From NCBI RefSeq assembly GCF_038039215.1, contig NZ_JBBPCL010000001.1:2356001-2420000 (forward strand): a stretch of DNA of 64,000 nucleotides, given 5' to 3'. This DNA comes from Pseudonocardia sp. T1-2H (GTDB lineage: Bacteria; Actinomycetota; Actinomycetes; Mycobacteriales; Pseudonocardiaceae). The position numbers and the translations under genes were made by a program. Shown here piece by piece: positions 55,489-64,000 of this stretch (position 1 is the first letter of the stretch; the number at the start of each line of letters is the position of its first letter). The notes beneath the pieces were generated by a model. The model was not told the origin of the DNA and searched no databases. It was given only the letters and a program-made list of their open reading frames with translations.

Positions 55489-57131
55489 GTGGAGCGAGAC
55501 ACCCCGTCCGGCTCCTGGCTGGGCGAGCCGGCCGGCGCGTGGACCGGACGTTCCGCCGACGGCGCCGCTGCCGGGGTGTCCGCCGGGCCGGCCGGCACCA
55601 CGGACGGCGTGCTGCAGGCTCTGGCCCGGCGGATGTGCGCCCAGGGCGAGCGGGTCCTGATGCTCGCGGAGCGGCTGCGGGCCGGCGAGAACCGCGGCGG
55701 GGCGCTCGCGGACCTGGCGGAGGTCGCCTTCGCGGCGCGCCGCACCCTGCGGGACGGGGAGAACCTGCTGGCGCTCAGCGGCGGCCGCCCGGAGCGCCCC
55801 GGCCCGGTCGCCGGGGACGTCGGACGTGTGCTGGGCGAGGCCGCGGCGGGCGCCGCGGACCCGTCGCAGGTCTCCGTGGCGCCCGCCCCGGCCGCAGCGT
55901 TCGTGCCGGGGGTCGCCGTCACGGCCACGCAGATCGTCACCGAGCTCCTCACCTACGCGGGCAAGACCGTCCCGCCCGGCACTCGCGTCGAGGTCGTCGG
56001 CCGTTGGGCCGGGGACGGCGGCGTCACGGTCGAGCTGCAGGCGGAGGGCGCCGGCCTGTCCTGGTACGAGGCCGAGCAGCTGGAACGCGAGCTCGGTGGC
56101 ACGCCGGCGGAGGCCGTCCCGGCGGAGCGGGTCGGGCTGTTCCTCGCCGCCCGGCTCGCGCAGCACTGCGGCGGGCGGGTCGAGCTGCAGGCCCCTCCGG
56201 GCTCGGCGCTGCCGTCCGGGGTCGGGCTCGTCGCGCTGGTGCGCTTCCCGCGCGAGGCGGTCGAGGCGGCGGCCGCGGGCCCCGCCCCCGTCTTCCCGTC
56301 GGCGTGGGAGTCCGCGCCGCTGCCCGCGCACGGCCCGTCCGCCCGGCCCGAGCCGGTCCCGGCCGGGGCCGGTGGCCGGCGGCGGGGCTCGTCGGCCGTC
56401 GTCCTGGGCACCGCCAGCTCGGCCGAGGAGCTCTTCGGTTCCTTCGATGTCGGCGGCGGTCACGGCGGGGGGACATCGGCGGTACGCCGATCTTCGCCGA
56501 GGTCGCCTCGGCCTGGTTCCGCACCGGCGACGAGCCGGAGCCCGCGCCGAACGGCCACACCAACGGGCACGCGAACGGCACGGGCCTCGCGGACTCCTGG
56601 CTGACCGGCGAGAACACCGGCGGTACGGGCACCGAGAGCAGCCGGGCGCCGCGGAACTGGGTCAGTGCCGGCGACGAGGGCTGGCGGATGGCCACCGAGC
56701 GGGCCGCCCGCGCGGAGGAGGAGCTGCCGCTCACCGCCAGTGGGCTGCCCCAGCGCCGTCCCGGGCGGCAGATGGTGCCGCCGCCGCTGCGAGACCTGCC
56801 GAACGCGACCGCCGTCTCCACGGAACGCGAGCCCGAGCAGATCCGGCGCCGGCTGGCGACCTACCAGCGTGGGCTCGAGGCCGGCCGGCACCGCGCGGAG
56901 GAGGGCCACGAGGAGCCCGCCTTCGGCGGCGCGACGAACGGCGCGCTGCCTGCGCGCGGTGCGTCCGCCGGCTCCGCCGTTCGCGGGTCCGGTGCGGCGG
57001 TCACCGAGACGATGGACGAGGAACGGGAGACAGCCGGGGGCTGGGGATCCGTCCGCGGCGTCGACCAGGACCCGTGGCGCCCCGAACCGTGGCTCGAGCG
57101 CGACGACGACCCGTGGAGCCGTCGGGACTGA
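55489..57131 (+). pseudogene. Degenerate GHKL ATPase-like regulatory protein, frameshifted
   Basis: A protein of about 548 residues when joined. GTG 55489 follows GGAGG. The N-terminal helical part (VLQALARRMCAQGERVLMLA) and a HATPase-like domain (ATQIVTELLTYAGKTVPPGT to VGLFLAARLAQHCGG) resemble the ATP-binding half of CvnA/nitrate-sensor-type kinases of actinomycetes, but the N-box Asn is missing (ELLTYAG where ELLENA is usual). There is no membrane sensor. A run of six G (56467-56472) is one base short, and the low-complexity C-terminal part (GTPIFAEVASAWFRTGDEPE to the end) lies in the next frame. Function unknown. Confidence 0.65.
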
Positions 57132-57271
57132 GGTCCCGTCGGACACCCCCGTCGTCGGCGCGCGGTGCATGCTCGCGTCCTGCATCCCTGCTCTTCTCCG
57201 CCCAACCGTGCCTTCAGCGGCGTGACGCCGTGGCGGATCGGGCACTCCCCGCAGAGATGACGGCGGAAGTC

Positions 57272-57300
57272 TTGCTGGATTGTTGAACAATCCCTAGTCT
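57272..57300 (+). promoter_or_regulatory. pxp promoter with operator in the spacer
   Basis: TTGCTG (57272-57277), 17 bases, TAGTCT (57295-57300). The spacer is filled by GGATTGTT-G-AACAATCC (57277-57293), a perfect palindrome whose core TTGT-TGA-ACAA fits the FadR-subfamily GntR consensus TNGTNNNACNA. The start codon is at 57308, seven bases after the -10, which predicts a leaderless mRNA. Confidence 0.7.
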
Positions 57301-57307
57301 CGGGCGG

Positions 57308-58066
57308 GTGGGCACCCTGGACCTCAACAGCGATCTCGGCGAGTCGTTCGGCCGCTGGGACCTCGGCGACGACCAGGCGATGCTCGGGCTGGTGAGCAGC
57401 GCGAACGTGGCCTGCGGGTTCCACGCGGGCGACCCCTCGACGCTGCGCCGCACCTGCGCGGGTGCCGCCGCGAACGGCGTGGTCGTGGGTGCGCAGGTGG
57501 CCTACGCGGACCTCGCCGGCTTCGGCCGCCGCTTCATCGACGTCCCGCCGTCCGACCTCGCGAACGACGTCGTCTACCAGCTCGGCGCGCTCGAGGCGAT
57601 GTGCCGGGTGACCGGGACGGCCGTGCGGTACGTCAAGCCGCACGGTGCGCTCTACAACGCGACCGTCCACCACGAGGAGCAGGCGGCGGCGGTCGTCGCG
57701 GCGGTGCGGGACTACGACCCGTCGCTGCCGGTGCTGGGCCTGCCGGGCTCGGCGCTGCTCCGCGCCGCGGAGGCGGCCGGGCTGCGGGCGGTGCCGGAGT
57801 TCTTCGTCGACCGCGGCTACACGCCGGAGGGCACCCTGGTGTCCCGCCGCGAACCCGGCGCCCTGCTCCACGACGCGGAGGAGGTCACCGCCCGGCTGCT
57901 GCGCCTGCTCGACGAGGGCGTGGTCCGGGCCGTCGACGGCTCCGACGTGCCGGTCCGTGCCGAGTCCGCCTGCGTGCACGGGGACTCGCCGGGCGCGGTC
58001 GCGATGGCGACCGCGGTGCGGGCCGGGCTCGAGGGCGCGGGCGTCACGCTGCGGTCCTTCGCGTGA
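57308..58066 (+). CDS. pxpA: 5-oxoprolinase subunit A (LamB/YcsF family)
   Basis: A 252-residue PxpA. With PxpB and PxpC it hydrolyses 5-oxo-L-proline (pyroglutamate) to glutamate using ATP. Signature blocks: [61 protein letters not shown], and [13 protein letters not shown] at the end. GTG 57308 is seven bases after the -10 box, so it is probably translated leaderless. Its stop overlaps the pxpB start (GTGA). Confidence 0.92.
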   Translation: MGTLDLNSDLGESFGRWDLGDDQAMLGLVSSANVACGFHAGDPSTLRRTCAGAAANGVVVGAQVAYADLAGFGRRFIDVPPSDLANDVVYQLGALEAMCRVTGTAVRYVKPHGALYNATVHHEEQAAAVVAAVRDYDPSLPVLGLPGSALLRAAEAAGLRAVPEFFVDRGYTPEGTLVSRREPGALLHDAEEVTARLLRLLDEGVVRAVDGSDVPVRAESACVHGDSPGAVAMATAVRAGLEGAGVTLRSFA

Positions 58067-58689
58067 TCACTCCGGCGCTCCTGCCGTACGGCGACGCAGG
58101 CCTGCTGCTGGAGGTCGCGGACACCGCCGAGGTCGTGGTGCTCGCCGACGCCTGCCGCGCCGCGGACCTGCCCGGCGTGCTCGACGTCGTCCCGGCCGCG
58201 CGGACCGTCCTGCTCGTCCTGGAGCCGGGCACAGAGCTCGCGTCGGTGCGCCAGGCCGTCGAGAAGCTGGAGGTGCGGGCCGGGGAGGACGCACCGGCGC
58301 CGGCGGGCAGCATCGAGATCCCGGTCGTCTACGACGGCCCGGACCTGGCCGAGGTCGCCCGGCTCACCGGGCTGAGCGAGGCCGACGTCGTGGCCGCGCA
58401 CACCGGTCGGGCGTGGCGCGTGGCGTTCGGCGGGTTCGCCCCCGGGTTCGCCTACCTCACCGGCGGCGACCCGCGGCTCGCCGTCGCCCGGCGGGACGAG
58501 GCCCGGACCGTCGTCCCGGCCGGCTCGGTCGGGCTCGCGGGGGAGTTCAGCGGGATCTACCCGCGCTCGTCGCCCGGCGGCTGGCAGCTGATCGGCCGGA
58601 CGGACGCCGTGCTCTGGGATCTGGATCGGGACCCGCCCGCGCTGCTGGCGCCGGGGGCGGAGGTGCGGTTCACGGTGGCCGGCACGTGA
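58063..58689 (+). CDS. pxpB: 5-oxoprolinase subunit B (KipI family)
   Basis: A 208-residue PxpB/KipI protein: [20 protein letters not shown] at the N-terminus, [38 protein letters not shown], and the conserved [20 protein letters not shown] and [20 protein letters not shown]. It forms the PxpBC complex that phosphorylates oxoproline, passing it to PxpA. Starts by GTGA overlap with pxpA and ends by the same overlap with pxpC, so the three are strictly coupled. Confidence 0.92.
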   Translation: MITPALLPYGDAGLLLEVADTAEVVVLADACRAADLPGVLDVVPAARTVLLVLEPGTELASVRQAVEKLEVRAGEDAPAPAGSIEIPVVYDGPDLAEVARLTGLSEADVVAAHTGRAWRVAFGGFAPGFAYLTGGDPRLAVARRDEARTVVPAGSVGLAGEFSGIYPRSSPGGWQLIGRTDAVLWDLDRDPPALLAPGAEVRFTVAGT

Positions 58690-59540
58690 AGGCCCTCGAG
58701 ATCGTCGAGACCGGTCCCCAGGCCCTGGTCCAGGACCTGGGCCGGCCCGGGCTGGCGGCGTCGGGGGTCGGGCGCTCCGGCGCCGCGGACCGGGCGGCGC
58801 TGCGGCTGGGGAACCGGCTCGTCGCGAACCCGGAGGACGCCGCAGGGATCGAGATCCTGCTCGGCGGGTTCGCCGCCCGCGCCACGGCCCTGCTGACCGT
58901 CGCCCTCACCGGCGCCGCCGCGCCCGCGATGGTCGACGGCACCCCGGTCGGCCACCACGCGCTGATCCTCCTGCGCCCGGGTCAGGAGCTGCGGCTCGGC
59001 CCGCCCCCGGCCGGGCTGCGCACCTACCTCGCCGTGCGCGGCGGCGTCGACGTCGCGCCCGTGCTGGGCTCGCGGAGCACGGACGTCCTGTCCGGACTCG
59101 GACCGCCCAAGCCGGAGAAGGGCCACGAGCTGCCGATCGGGCCCGAGCCGCCGACGTTCCCGCTGATCGACGTCGCCCCGGTCGCGCCGCCGCCCGCCGG
59201 CCTCGTCACCCTGCGGGTGGTGGCCGGCCCGCGGGACGACCACGCGTCGGACCCCCGCGGTCTCGCCGGGACGATCTGGGCCGCGTCGGCGCGCACGGAC
59301 CGGGTCGGCATGCGGCTCGAGGGCGCGACGCTCGCCGTCCCGGAAGGCGCGGGGTCCCTGCCGAGCGAGGGCATCACCCGGGGGGCGGTCCAGCTGCCGC
59401 CGGGCGGCGAACCCGTCGTCTTCCTCGCGGACCATCCCGTGACCGGCGGCTACCCCGTGATCGCCGTCGTCGCCGACGCGGATGTCGACCGCGCGTCCCA
59501 GATCCGCCCCGGCCAGCCCGTCCGATTCCGCTACTCGTGA
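58686..59540 (+). CDS. pxpC: 5-oxoprolinase subunit C (KipA family)
   Basis: A 284-residue PxpC/KipA, the biotin-dependent-carboxyltransferase-like partner of PxpB. Visible: [20 protein letters not shown] with [55 protein letters not shown], the loop GPRDDHAS, and the C-terminal [20 protein letters not shown] 58686 overlaps the pxpB stop. Cytosolic. Confidence 0.92.
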   Translation: MKALEIVETGPQALVQDLGRPGLAASGVGRSGAADRAALRLGNRLVANPEDAAGIEILLGGFAARATALLTVALTGAAAPAMVDGTPVGHHALILLRPGQELRLGPPPAGLRTYLAVRGGVDVAPVLGSRSTDVLSGLGPPKPEKGHELPIGPEPPTFPLIDVAPVAPPPAGLVTLRVVAGPRDDHASDPRGLAGTIWAASARTDRVGMRLEGATLAVPEGAGSLPSEGITRGAVQLPPGGEPVVFLADHPVTGGYPVIAVVADADVDRASQIRPGQPVRFRYS

Positions 59541-59548
59541 GGAGCACG

Positions 59549-60346
59549 ATGCATCCGAGCACGCTCACCCCCGCCGAGGCCCGCGCGCGGTTCCGCGACG
59601 GTCTCGTGACGCCCACCGCGGGCTGGTGCGACGGCTGGACCCAGGCCAACCTGATCGCCGTCCCCGCCGCCGCGGCCTGGGACTTCCTGCTCTTCGCCCA
59701 GCGCAACCCGCAGCCCTGCCCGGTCCTCGACGTGCTGGACGCCGGCGCCGTCTCCGGCCCGCTGCTCGACGGTGACGTCCGCACGGACATCCCGCTCTAC
59801 CGCGTCTACGTCGACGGCGAGCTCGTCGAGGAGACCCCGGACGTGACGGGGTGGTGGCGTGAGGACATGGTCGCGTTCCTGCTCGGCTGCAGCTTCACCT
59901 TCGAGCGGGCCCTGCTGGCCGACGGTGTGCCCGTGCGGCACATCGCCGAGGGCGTCAACGTGCCGATGTACCGGACGAACCGGCGCTGCCGCGCCGCCGG
60001 ATCGGTCGGCGGCCCGCTCGTCGTGTCCATGCGGCCGATCCCGGCCCGGCTCGTCGACACCGCCGTCGCCGTGACGGCCCGGTACCCGGCGGTGCACGGC
60101 GCGCCCGTCCACGTCGGGGACCCGGCGGAGCTGGGGATCGCCGACGTCGAGAAGCCGGACTACGGCGACCCGGTGACGATCGGGGAGGACGAGGTCCCGG
60201 TGTTCTGGGCGTGCGGGGTGACCCCGCAGGCCGCGGTCGTCGAGTCCCGGCCGGCGCTGGCCATCGCGCACGCGCCCGGGTACATGCTGATCACGGACGC
60301 CGAGGATGCCCGGTACCGCCTCGATCTCCCCGTTCCTCCGGGCTGA
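59549..60346 (+). CDS. D-glutamate cyclase-like protein (DUF1445)
   Basis: A 265-residue DUF1445 protein (putative hydro-lyase family, which includes the mammalian D-glutamate cyclase domain). Family blocks: [78 protein letters not shown], and [20 protein letters not shown] with [10 protein letters not shown]. It follows pxpC after eight bases, with ATG 59549 behind GAGGAG. D-glutamate cyclase makes 5-oxo-D-proline, which suggests a joint glutamate/oxoproline pathway; the link is inference. Confidence 0.85.
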   Translation: MHPSTLTPAEARARFRDGLVTPTAGWCDGWTQANLIAVPAAAAWDFLLFAQRNPQPCPVLDVLDAGAVSGPLLDGDVRTDIPLYRVYVDGELVEETPDVTGWWREDMVAFLLGCSFTFERALLADGVPVRHIAEGVNVPMYRTNRRCRAAGSVGGPLVVSMRPIPARLVDTAVAVTARYPAVHGAPVHVGDPAELGIADVEKPDYGDPVTIGEDEVPVFWACGVTPQAAVVESRPALAIAHAPGYMLITDAEDARYRLDLPVPPG

Positions 60347-60425
60347 GAGGGACTCAGCGCCGACCGGCCTACGGTGAGCAGCGAGCCCGTCGCGGGGAGC
60401 GGGCCGGATGCCACGAGGAGCCCGG

Positions 60426-61667
60426 ATGACGAGCACGGTGCCGACCACCAGCGAACCGATCGAACTCGGCGAGGACTTCCTGGCCGATCCGCACGCCCTC
60501 TACCGGGTGCTGCGCGACGAGCGTCCGGTCGCCCGCGCGGTGACGCCGCTCGGGCTCCGCGTCTGGCTGGTCACCCGGCACGCGGACGCGCGGGAGGCGC
60601 TGAACGACCCGCGGCTCTCCAAGGACGGCGGCCGGTTCATGGAGCTCCTCGACCGGCACTCCGTCGCTCCGGACAGGCGCATGGCGTTCGCGGACTCGCT
60701 GGCCGGGCACATGCTCAACAGCGACCCGCCGGACCACACCCGGCTGCGCAAGCTCGTCAACCGGGCCTTCACCGTGCGGGCGATCAGCAGGATGCGGCCG
60801 CGGATCGAGGCGATCGCCCACGCCCTCGCGGACGACATGGAGGCGCGCGCCACCGCCGGGGACGGGACCGTCGACCTGCTCGACACCTTCGCGTTCCCGC
60901 TGCCGATGACGGTGATCTGCGAGCTGCTCGGGGTGCCGGAGGGCGAGCGGGACGCGTTCCGGCGGTGGTCCAACACCCTGCTCTCCGCCGGGGCCGCGCA
61001 GGAGCGCGGCGCCGCCGGCGCGGCGATGGCGGAGTTCCTGGCGCGACTGGTCGCGGACAAGGCGGCGAACCCGGGCGACGACATGCTGTCGGCGATCGTG
61101 CAGGCGACCGAGGACGCCGACCGCCTCTCTCCGCGGGAGGCGACGTCGATGGCGTTCCTGCTGCTCGTCGCGGGGCACGAGACGACGGTGAACCTGATCG
61201 GCAACGGCGTCCTGGCCCTGCTCACGCACCCGGAGCAGCTCGCCGAGCTGCGCGCGGACCCCGGGCTCACGCCCGCCGCCGTCGAGGAGTTCCTGCGGTT
61301 CGACGGCCCGGTGAACCTCGCGACCCTGCGGTACACCACGGAGCCGGTGACGATCGGCGGCACCGGGATCCCGGCGGGCGAGGTCGTCATGGTGGCCCTG
61401 ACCGCCGCGAACCGGGACGCGGAGCGCTACCCGGAGCCGGACGCGCTGGACCTGCACCGCGACACGGGCCAGCACGTCGCCTTCGGCTACGGGATCCACC
61501 ACTGCCTCGGAGCCCCGCTGGCGAGGCTGGAGGGGGAGATCGCCTTCCGCACGCTCCTGGACCGCTTCCCCGACCTCGCCCTGGCCGCGGAGCCGGAGAC
61601 CCTGGCCTGGCGGAGCAGCACGCTCATCCGGGGCCTGACGAGCCTTCCCGTGCGGATCCGGGAGTAG
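60426..61667 (+). CDS. Cytochrome P450
   Basis: A 413-residue soluble class I P450, CYP107-like in appearance. Oxygen-binding I-helix AGHETT (249-254), ExxR-region and PVNLATLRYTTEPVTIGGTG, TAANRDAERYPEPDALDLHR, and the haem loop FGYGIHHCLGAPLARLE with axial Cys360. It should need a ferredoxin and reductase; none is adjacent, though a ferredoxin reductase ends at the other side of the window. ATG 60426 follows GAGGAG. Substrate unknown. Confidence 0.93.
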   Translation: MTSTVPTTSEPIELGEDFLADPHALYRVLRDERPVARAVTPLGLRVWLVTRHADAREALNDPRLSKDGGRFMELLDRHSVAPDRRMAFADSLAGHMLNSDPPDHTRLRKLVNRAFTVRAISRMRPRIEAIAHALADDMEARATAGDGTVDLLDTFAFPLPMTVICELLGVPEGERDAFRRWSNTLLSAGAAQERGAAGAAMAEFLARLVADKAANPGDDMLSAIVQATEDADRLSPREATSMAFLLLVAGHETTVNLIGNGVLALLTHPEQLAELRADPGLTPAAVEEFLRFDGPVNLATLRYTTEPVTIGGTGIPAGEVVMVALTAANRDAERYPEPDALDLHRDTGQHVAFGYGIHHCLGAPLARLEGEIAFRTLLDRFPDLALAAEPETLAWRSSTLIRGLTSLPVRIRE

Positions 61668-61690
61668 CGGGCAGCCGGGGGTCGCCGCGG

Positions 61691-63169
61691 CTACAGCCAG
61701 GCGGGGCGGCTCGCGCCCCGGGGGACCAGGATGTGCCGGTACCGGCCGGGGGTCTCGCTCATCCGGACCTGGTCCGTCACGCCCTGGTACGCCCCGAGCG
61801 GGGTGTCGGCGGTGAACGTCTCCGGGTCCAGGTAGGCGTGCTCCTCGCCCGTCCCGGCCACCGACCTCGCGTAGTCCAGGTCGAAGACGCCCAGCTCCAG
61901 GATCCACAGCGCGACCCGGGTCAGCGAGACGTGGACCTTCCAGCTCCCGCCCTCGACGGCTCGGCGCCGCAGCGCGGCGACCACCCCGGCGGTGGTCAGC
62001 CAGGACACGATGTAGTCGTTGACGACGAGGATCGGGGAGAGCCGCGGCTCGCCACCGCCGCCTTCGAGGTGCGCCATGCCGGTCAAGGAGCCGGCGGTCT
62101 GGTCGAACCCGACCCGGTCCTTCCACGGCCCGCGCTCGCCGTTGAGCGTGTTGGTCGCGTGCACGATCCCGGGCCGCACTGCGGCCGCCTCCTCCGCGGA
62201 GAACCCGATCGAGGACAGGTACCCGGGCCGGCGGTTGGCGTAGAAGACGTCCGCCCCGGCCAGCAGCTCGCGCAGCAGCCGTGCGCCCTCGGGCCTGCGC
62301 GGGTGCACCGTGGACGAGCGGACGCCGACATTCGCGGTGATGTAGGTGGTGTCGTGCTCGAGCTCGTCGGGCCGCCAGATGTTGAGCGCGTCCGCCCCGT
62401 GCAGGGCGAGCGTCCGGCCGACCCCGGCACCCGCGATGACGTGCCCCATTCCGAGCGCACGGATCCCGTCGAGCGGCTGCGCGGCGCCCGGGGGGAGCGG
62501 CTCGGGCGCGCTCTCGCCGATCCTCGTGATCTCGATCAGCGGGGTGTGCGCCAGTACGTCGCGGTGCTGCTCGGTGGCCAGGAACTCCTGGGGCGTGCGG
62601 ATCAGCGGCATGACGATGCCCGCCTCCGCGCCCGCCTGCTCCAGCTCCGCCCCGTCCCACCGCGCGATCGCCGCGGCCACCGCCGCCGGGTCGTCGGGCA
62701 CGTTCAGCAGCTTCTGGGCCGCGACCTTGAGCTTGGGATAGCCGTTCAGCGGCATCACCCAACGACCGTCCGCCGTCGGATGGAAGACGAAGCCGAACGC
62801 CGGCGTCGGGTTCGACGGCGAGCTCGCCGGATAGCCGTTGAGCAGCTCCCAGCGCCGGTCGTAGAACGGGCAGAGCCGGTGCGGCGCGACGCGCACGTCC
62901 GTCGTGACGTCCTGCCCGGGCCCGCCGCGCATCCGGTGCAGCGCCGCGACGGCGACGGACTTCGCCACCAGCGCCAGCGCCGCCGCGCCGCCGAGACGCA
63001 GCGGGCTCGGGACGACGGGGTCCGCGCCGGCGAAGGTGATCCGTCCGCCGGCGTCGGACGAGGTCAGCCCGATCCCGGCCAGCAGCTCGTCGAGAGCGGC
63101 GTGGATGTCGAAGGCGTCGTCCGTCGCGGGCGTCTCGACCGTCGCCGCGATCCGCTCCGTCAGGCTCAC
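61691..63169 (-). CDS. Class III CoA-transferase (CaiB/BaiF-like)
   Basis: A 492-residue CoA-transferase family III protein, divergent from the best-known members: PLDGIRALGMGHVIAGAGVG with RTLALHGADALNIWRPDELE replaces the usual GADVIKVE region, and VFYANRRPGYLSSIGFSAEE and PGIVHATNTLNGERGPWKDR follow. It transfers CoA between carboxylic acids, or isomerises acyl-CoA. GTG 63169 overlaps the stop of the upstream AtuA-like gene, so they form one operon. Confidence 0.85.
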   Translation of the reverse strand: MSLTERIAATVETPATDDAFDIHAALDELLAGIGLTSSDAGGRITFAGADPVVPSPLRLGGAAALALVAKSVAVAALHRMRGGPGQDVTTDVRVAPHRLCPFYDRRWELLNGYPASSPSNPTPAFGFVFHPTADGRWVMPLNGYPKLKVAAQKLLNVPDDPAAVAAAIARWDGAELEQAGAEAGIVMPLIRTPQEFLATEQHRDVLAHTPLIEITRIGESAPEPLPPGAAQPLDGIRALGMGHVIAGAGVGRTLALHGADALNIWRPDELEHDTTYITANVGVRSSTVHPRRPEGARLLRELLAGADVFYANRRPGYLSSIGFSAEEAAAVRPGIVHATNTLNGERGPWKDRVGFDQTAGSLTGMAHLEGGGGEPRLSPILVVNDYIVSWLTTAGVVAALRRRAVEGGSWKVHVSLTRVALWILELGVFDLDYARSVAGTGEEHAYLDPETFTADTPLGAYQGVTDQVRMSETPGRYRHILVPRGASRPAWL

Positions 63170-64000
63170 GCGAGCAGCTCCGCGGGTACGGTCACGTACT
63201 TCGCCCGCACGTACTCGCACACGGACTTGCCGATCTGGTCTACCCGCAGGTTCGACGAGCCGCCCGTCCCGAGCAGGCCCTTGAGCACCACGTGGACGGC
63301 CCGCAGGTGCGGGAACTCGTGCCGGACGATCTCGCAGCCCTTCGCCTCCGGGATCAGCGCGCGGATCCCCTCGGTGGACAGCGTCGTGCGCAGCCACTCC
63401 CAGGCCGCCGGGTCCGGCACCCAGATCCCGACGTTCGAGTTCCCGCCCTTGTCCCCGCTGCGGGCGTAGGCGAGCGTGCCCAGCGGGACCCGCTTCCCCG
63501 GGCTCGACGCGGGGGCGGGCGGCTCGGGCTGCACGGGTTGCGGCTCGATCGCGGACGACGACGGGACCGGCGCCTCCAGGACCGTCCCGTCCTCCAGTAC
63601 GGCCCGGTGCGGCACGAGCTCCGAGGGCAGCAGGGCCGGCCAGTAGTCGATCCGAGGCCAGGGCTCGCTCACCCGCTGCGCGTGGCCGTCGTGGAAGAAG
63701 CCGGGGAATCCCTGCAGGTAGAGGCTGCCCACCGCAGCGGGGAACCGGCGCAACGGCTCCGGGTCCCGGGCGGTGGCCATGACCCGGATCGGGACGGTCG
63801 CCTCCGCCTGCGACGCGGGGTCCTCCGCCGCGACGCCGAGCGCCGTCACGTCCAGCTCGTCGACGTGGCCGTCGAGCTGCGCCCGGAGCTGGTCCCGCAG
63901 CAGCGCCACCTTCTGGGTGACGTTCGGGGCGGTGCAGAACAGCATCTGCGAGATCTCGTAGCCGATGGGCGCGAACACCGCGACCTTGGCCGTCGGCGGG
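63166..64000 (-). CDS. AtuA-like (DUF1446) protein, C-terminal part
   Basis: Incomplete at the window edge: about 278 residues of the C-terminal half of an acyclic terpene utilisation AtuA/DUF1446 protein. It shows FAPIGYEISQMLFCTAPNVT, a linker, then the conserved ending GTLAYARSGDKGGNSNVGIW, and IVRHEFPHLRAVHVVLKGLL. AtuA is needed for citronellol/geraniol breakdown in Pseudomonas, where its biochemical role is still unclear; many actinomycete homologues sit in acyl-CoA catabolic clusters, as here with a CoA-transferase. The frame runs past base 64000 without a start. Confidence 0.85.
   Translation of the reverse strand, partial: PPTAKVAVFAPIGYEISQMLFCTAPNVTQKVALLRDQLRAQLDGHVDELDVTALGVAAEDPASQAEATVPIRVMATARDPEPLRRFPAAVGSLYLQGFPGFFHDGHAQRVSEPWPRIDYWPALLPSELVPHRAVLEDGTVLEAPVPSSSAIEPQPVQPEPPAPASSPGKRVPLGTLAYARSGDKGGNSNVGIWVPDPAAWEWLRTTLSTEGIRALIPEAKGCEIVRHEFPHLRAVHVVLKGLLGTGGSSNLRVDQIGKSVCEYVRAKYVTVPAELLA

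Overview
The window is a very GC-rich stretch of an actinomycete chromosome. GTG and TTG starts are frequent, codon third positions are almost all G or C, and many genes match families best known from mycobacteria, Streptomyces and Pseudonocardiales: MenJ, SigD/RsdA, a CtpI-type ATPase, GAF-ANTAR proteins and a SAM-IV riboswitch. A Pseudonocardia-like organism is my best guess, but that is inference. I see no rRNA, tRNA, CRISPR array, insertion sequence or prophage; the region reads as ordinary chromosome rich in small catabolic and regulatory loci.

Layout. 0-5 kb: end of a ferredoxin reductase, then two Gfo/Idh/MocA sugar or inositol dehydrogenases flanked by two LacI repressors, and a 45-residue basic protein with a duplicated end. 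5-11 kb: a quinone oxidoreductase, two GAF-ANTAR proteins and a large PAS-GAF-kinase-receiver-phosphatase protein. 11-17 kb: menaquinone reductase MenJ, a methylisocitrate-lyase-like enzyme, a glyoxalase-like protein, a LigB-type dioxygenase, and a divergent MarR / ABC exporter pair. 17-24.6 kb: SigD with its membrane anti-sigma factor, glycerate kinase, GlgX (frameshifted), carbonic anhydrase and a TetR regulator. 24.6-26 kb: an internally deleted SDR, an intact SDR and an IclR regulator. 26.7-33.7 kb: a complete, translationally coupled histidine utilisation operon (hutH, hutU, an M20 amidohydrolase, hutF, hutI).

33.7-49 kb: a class V PLP enzyme under a SAM-IV riboswitch, a Tat-exported PhoX-like protein, a giant CtpI-like P-type ATPase, then a group made of a CDP-alcohol phosphotransferase, a methyltransferase, a creatininase-family hydrolase, a GTP cyclohydrolase II paralogue and a membrane sulfatase/LTA-synthase-like protein. 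49-57 kb: PPOX and polysaccharide pyruvyl transferase proteins, an atypical SDR, a DinB protein, thiC under a TPP riboswitch (frameshifted), a YciO/Sua5 protein and a degenerate GHKL protein. 57-64 kb: a 5-oxoprolinase operon (pxpA-pxpB-pxpC plus a D-glutamate cyclase-like gene) with an operator inside its promoter, a P450, and a CoA-transferase/AtuA pair that runs off the end.

Most interesting: the GTP cyclohydrolase II paralogue has His109 where APy-forming enzymes have a switch tyrosine, which predicts that it stops at the formylated pyrimidine (FAPy); a creatininase-family enzyme, the fold of the archaeal FAPy deformylase ArfB, is encoded next door. Together with lipid-type and cell-surface enzymes this suggests a dedicated GTP-derived pathway outside riboflavin synthesis. 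Also notable are five single-base frameshifts in otherwise well-conserved genes, three of them in G runs, which raise the question of sequence error versus true gene loss.
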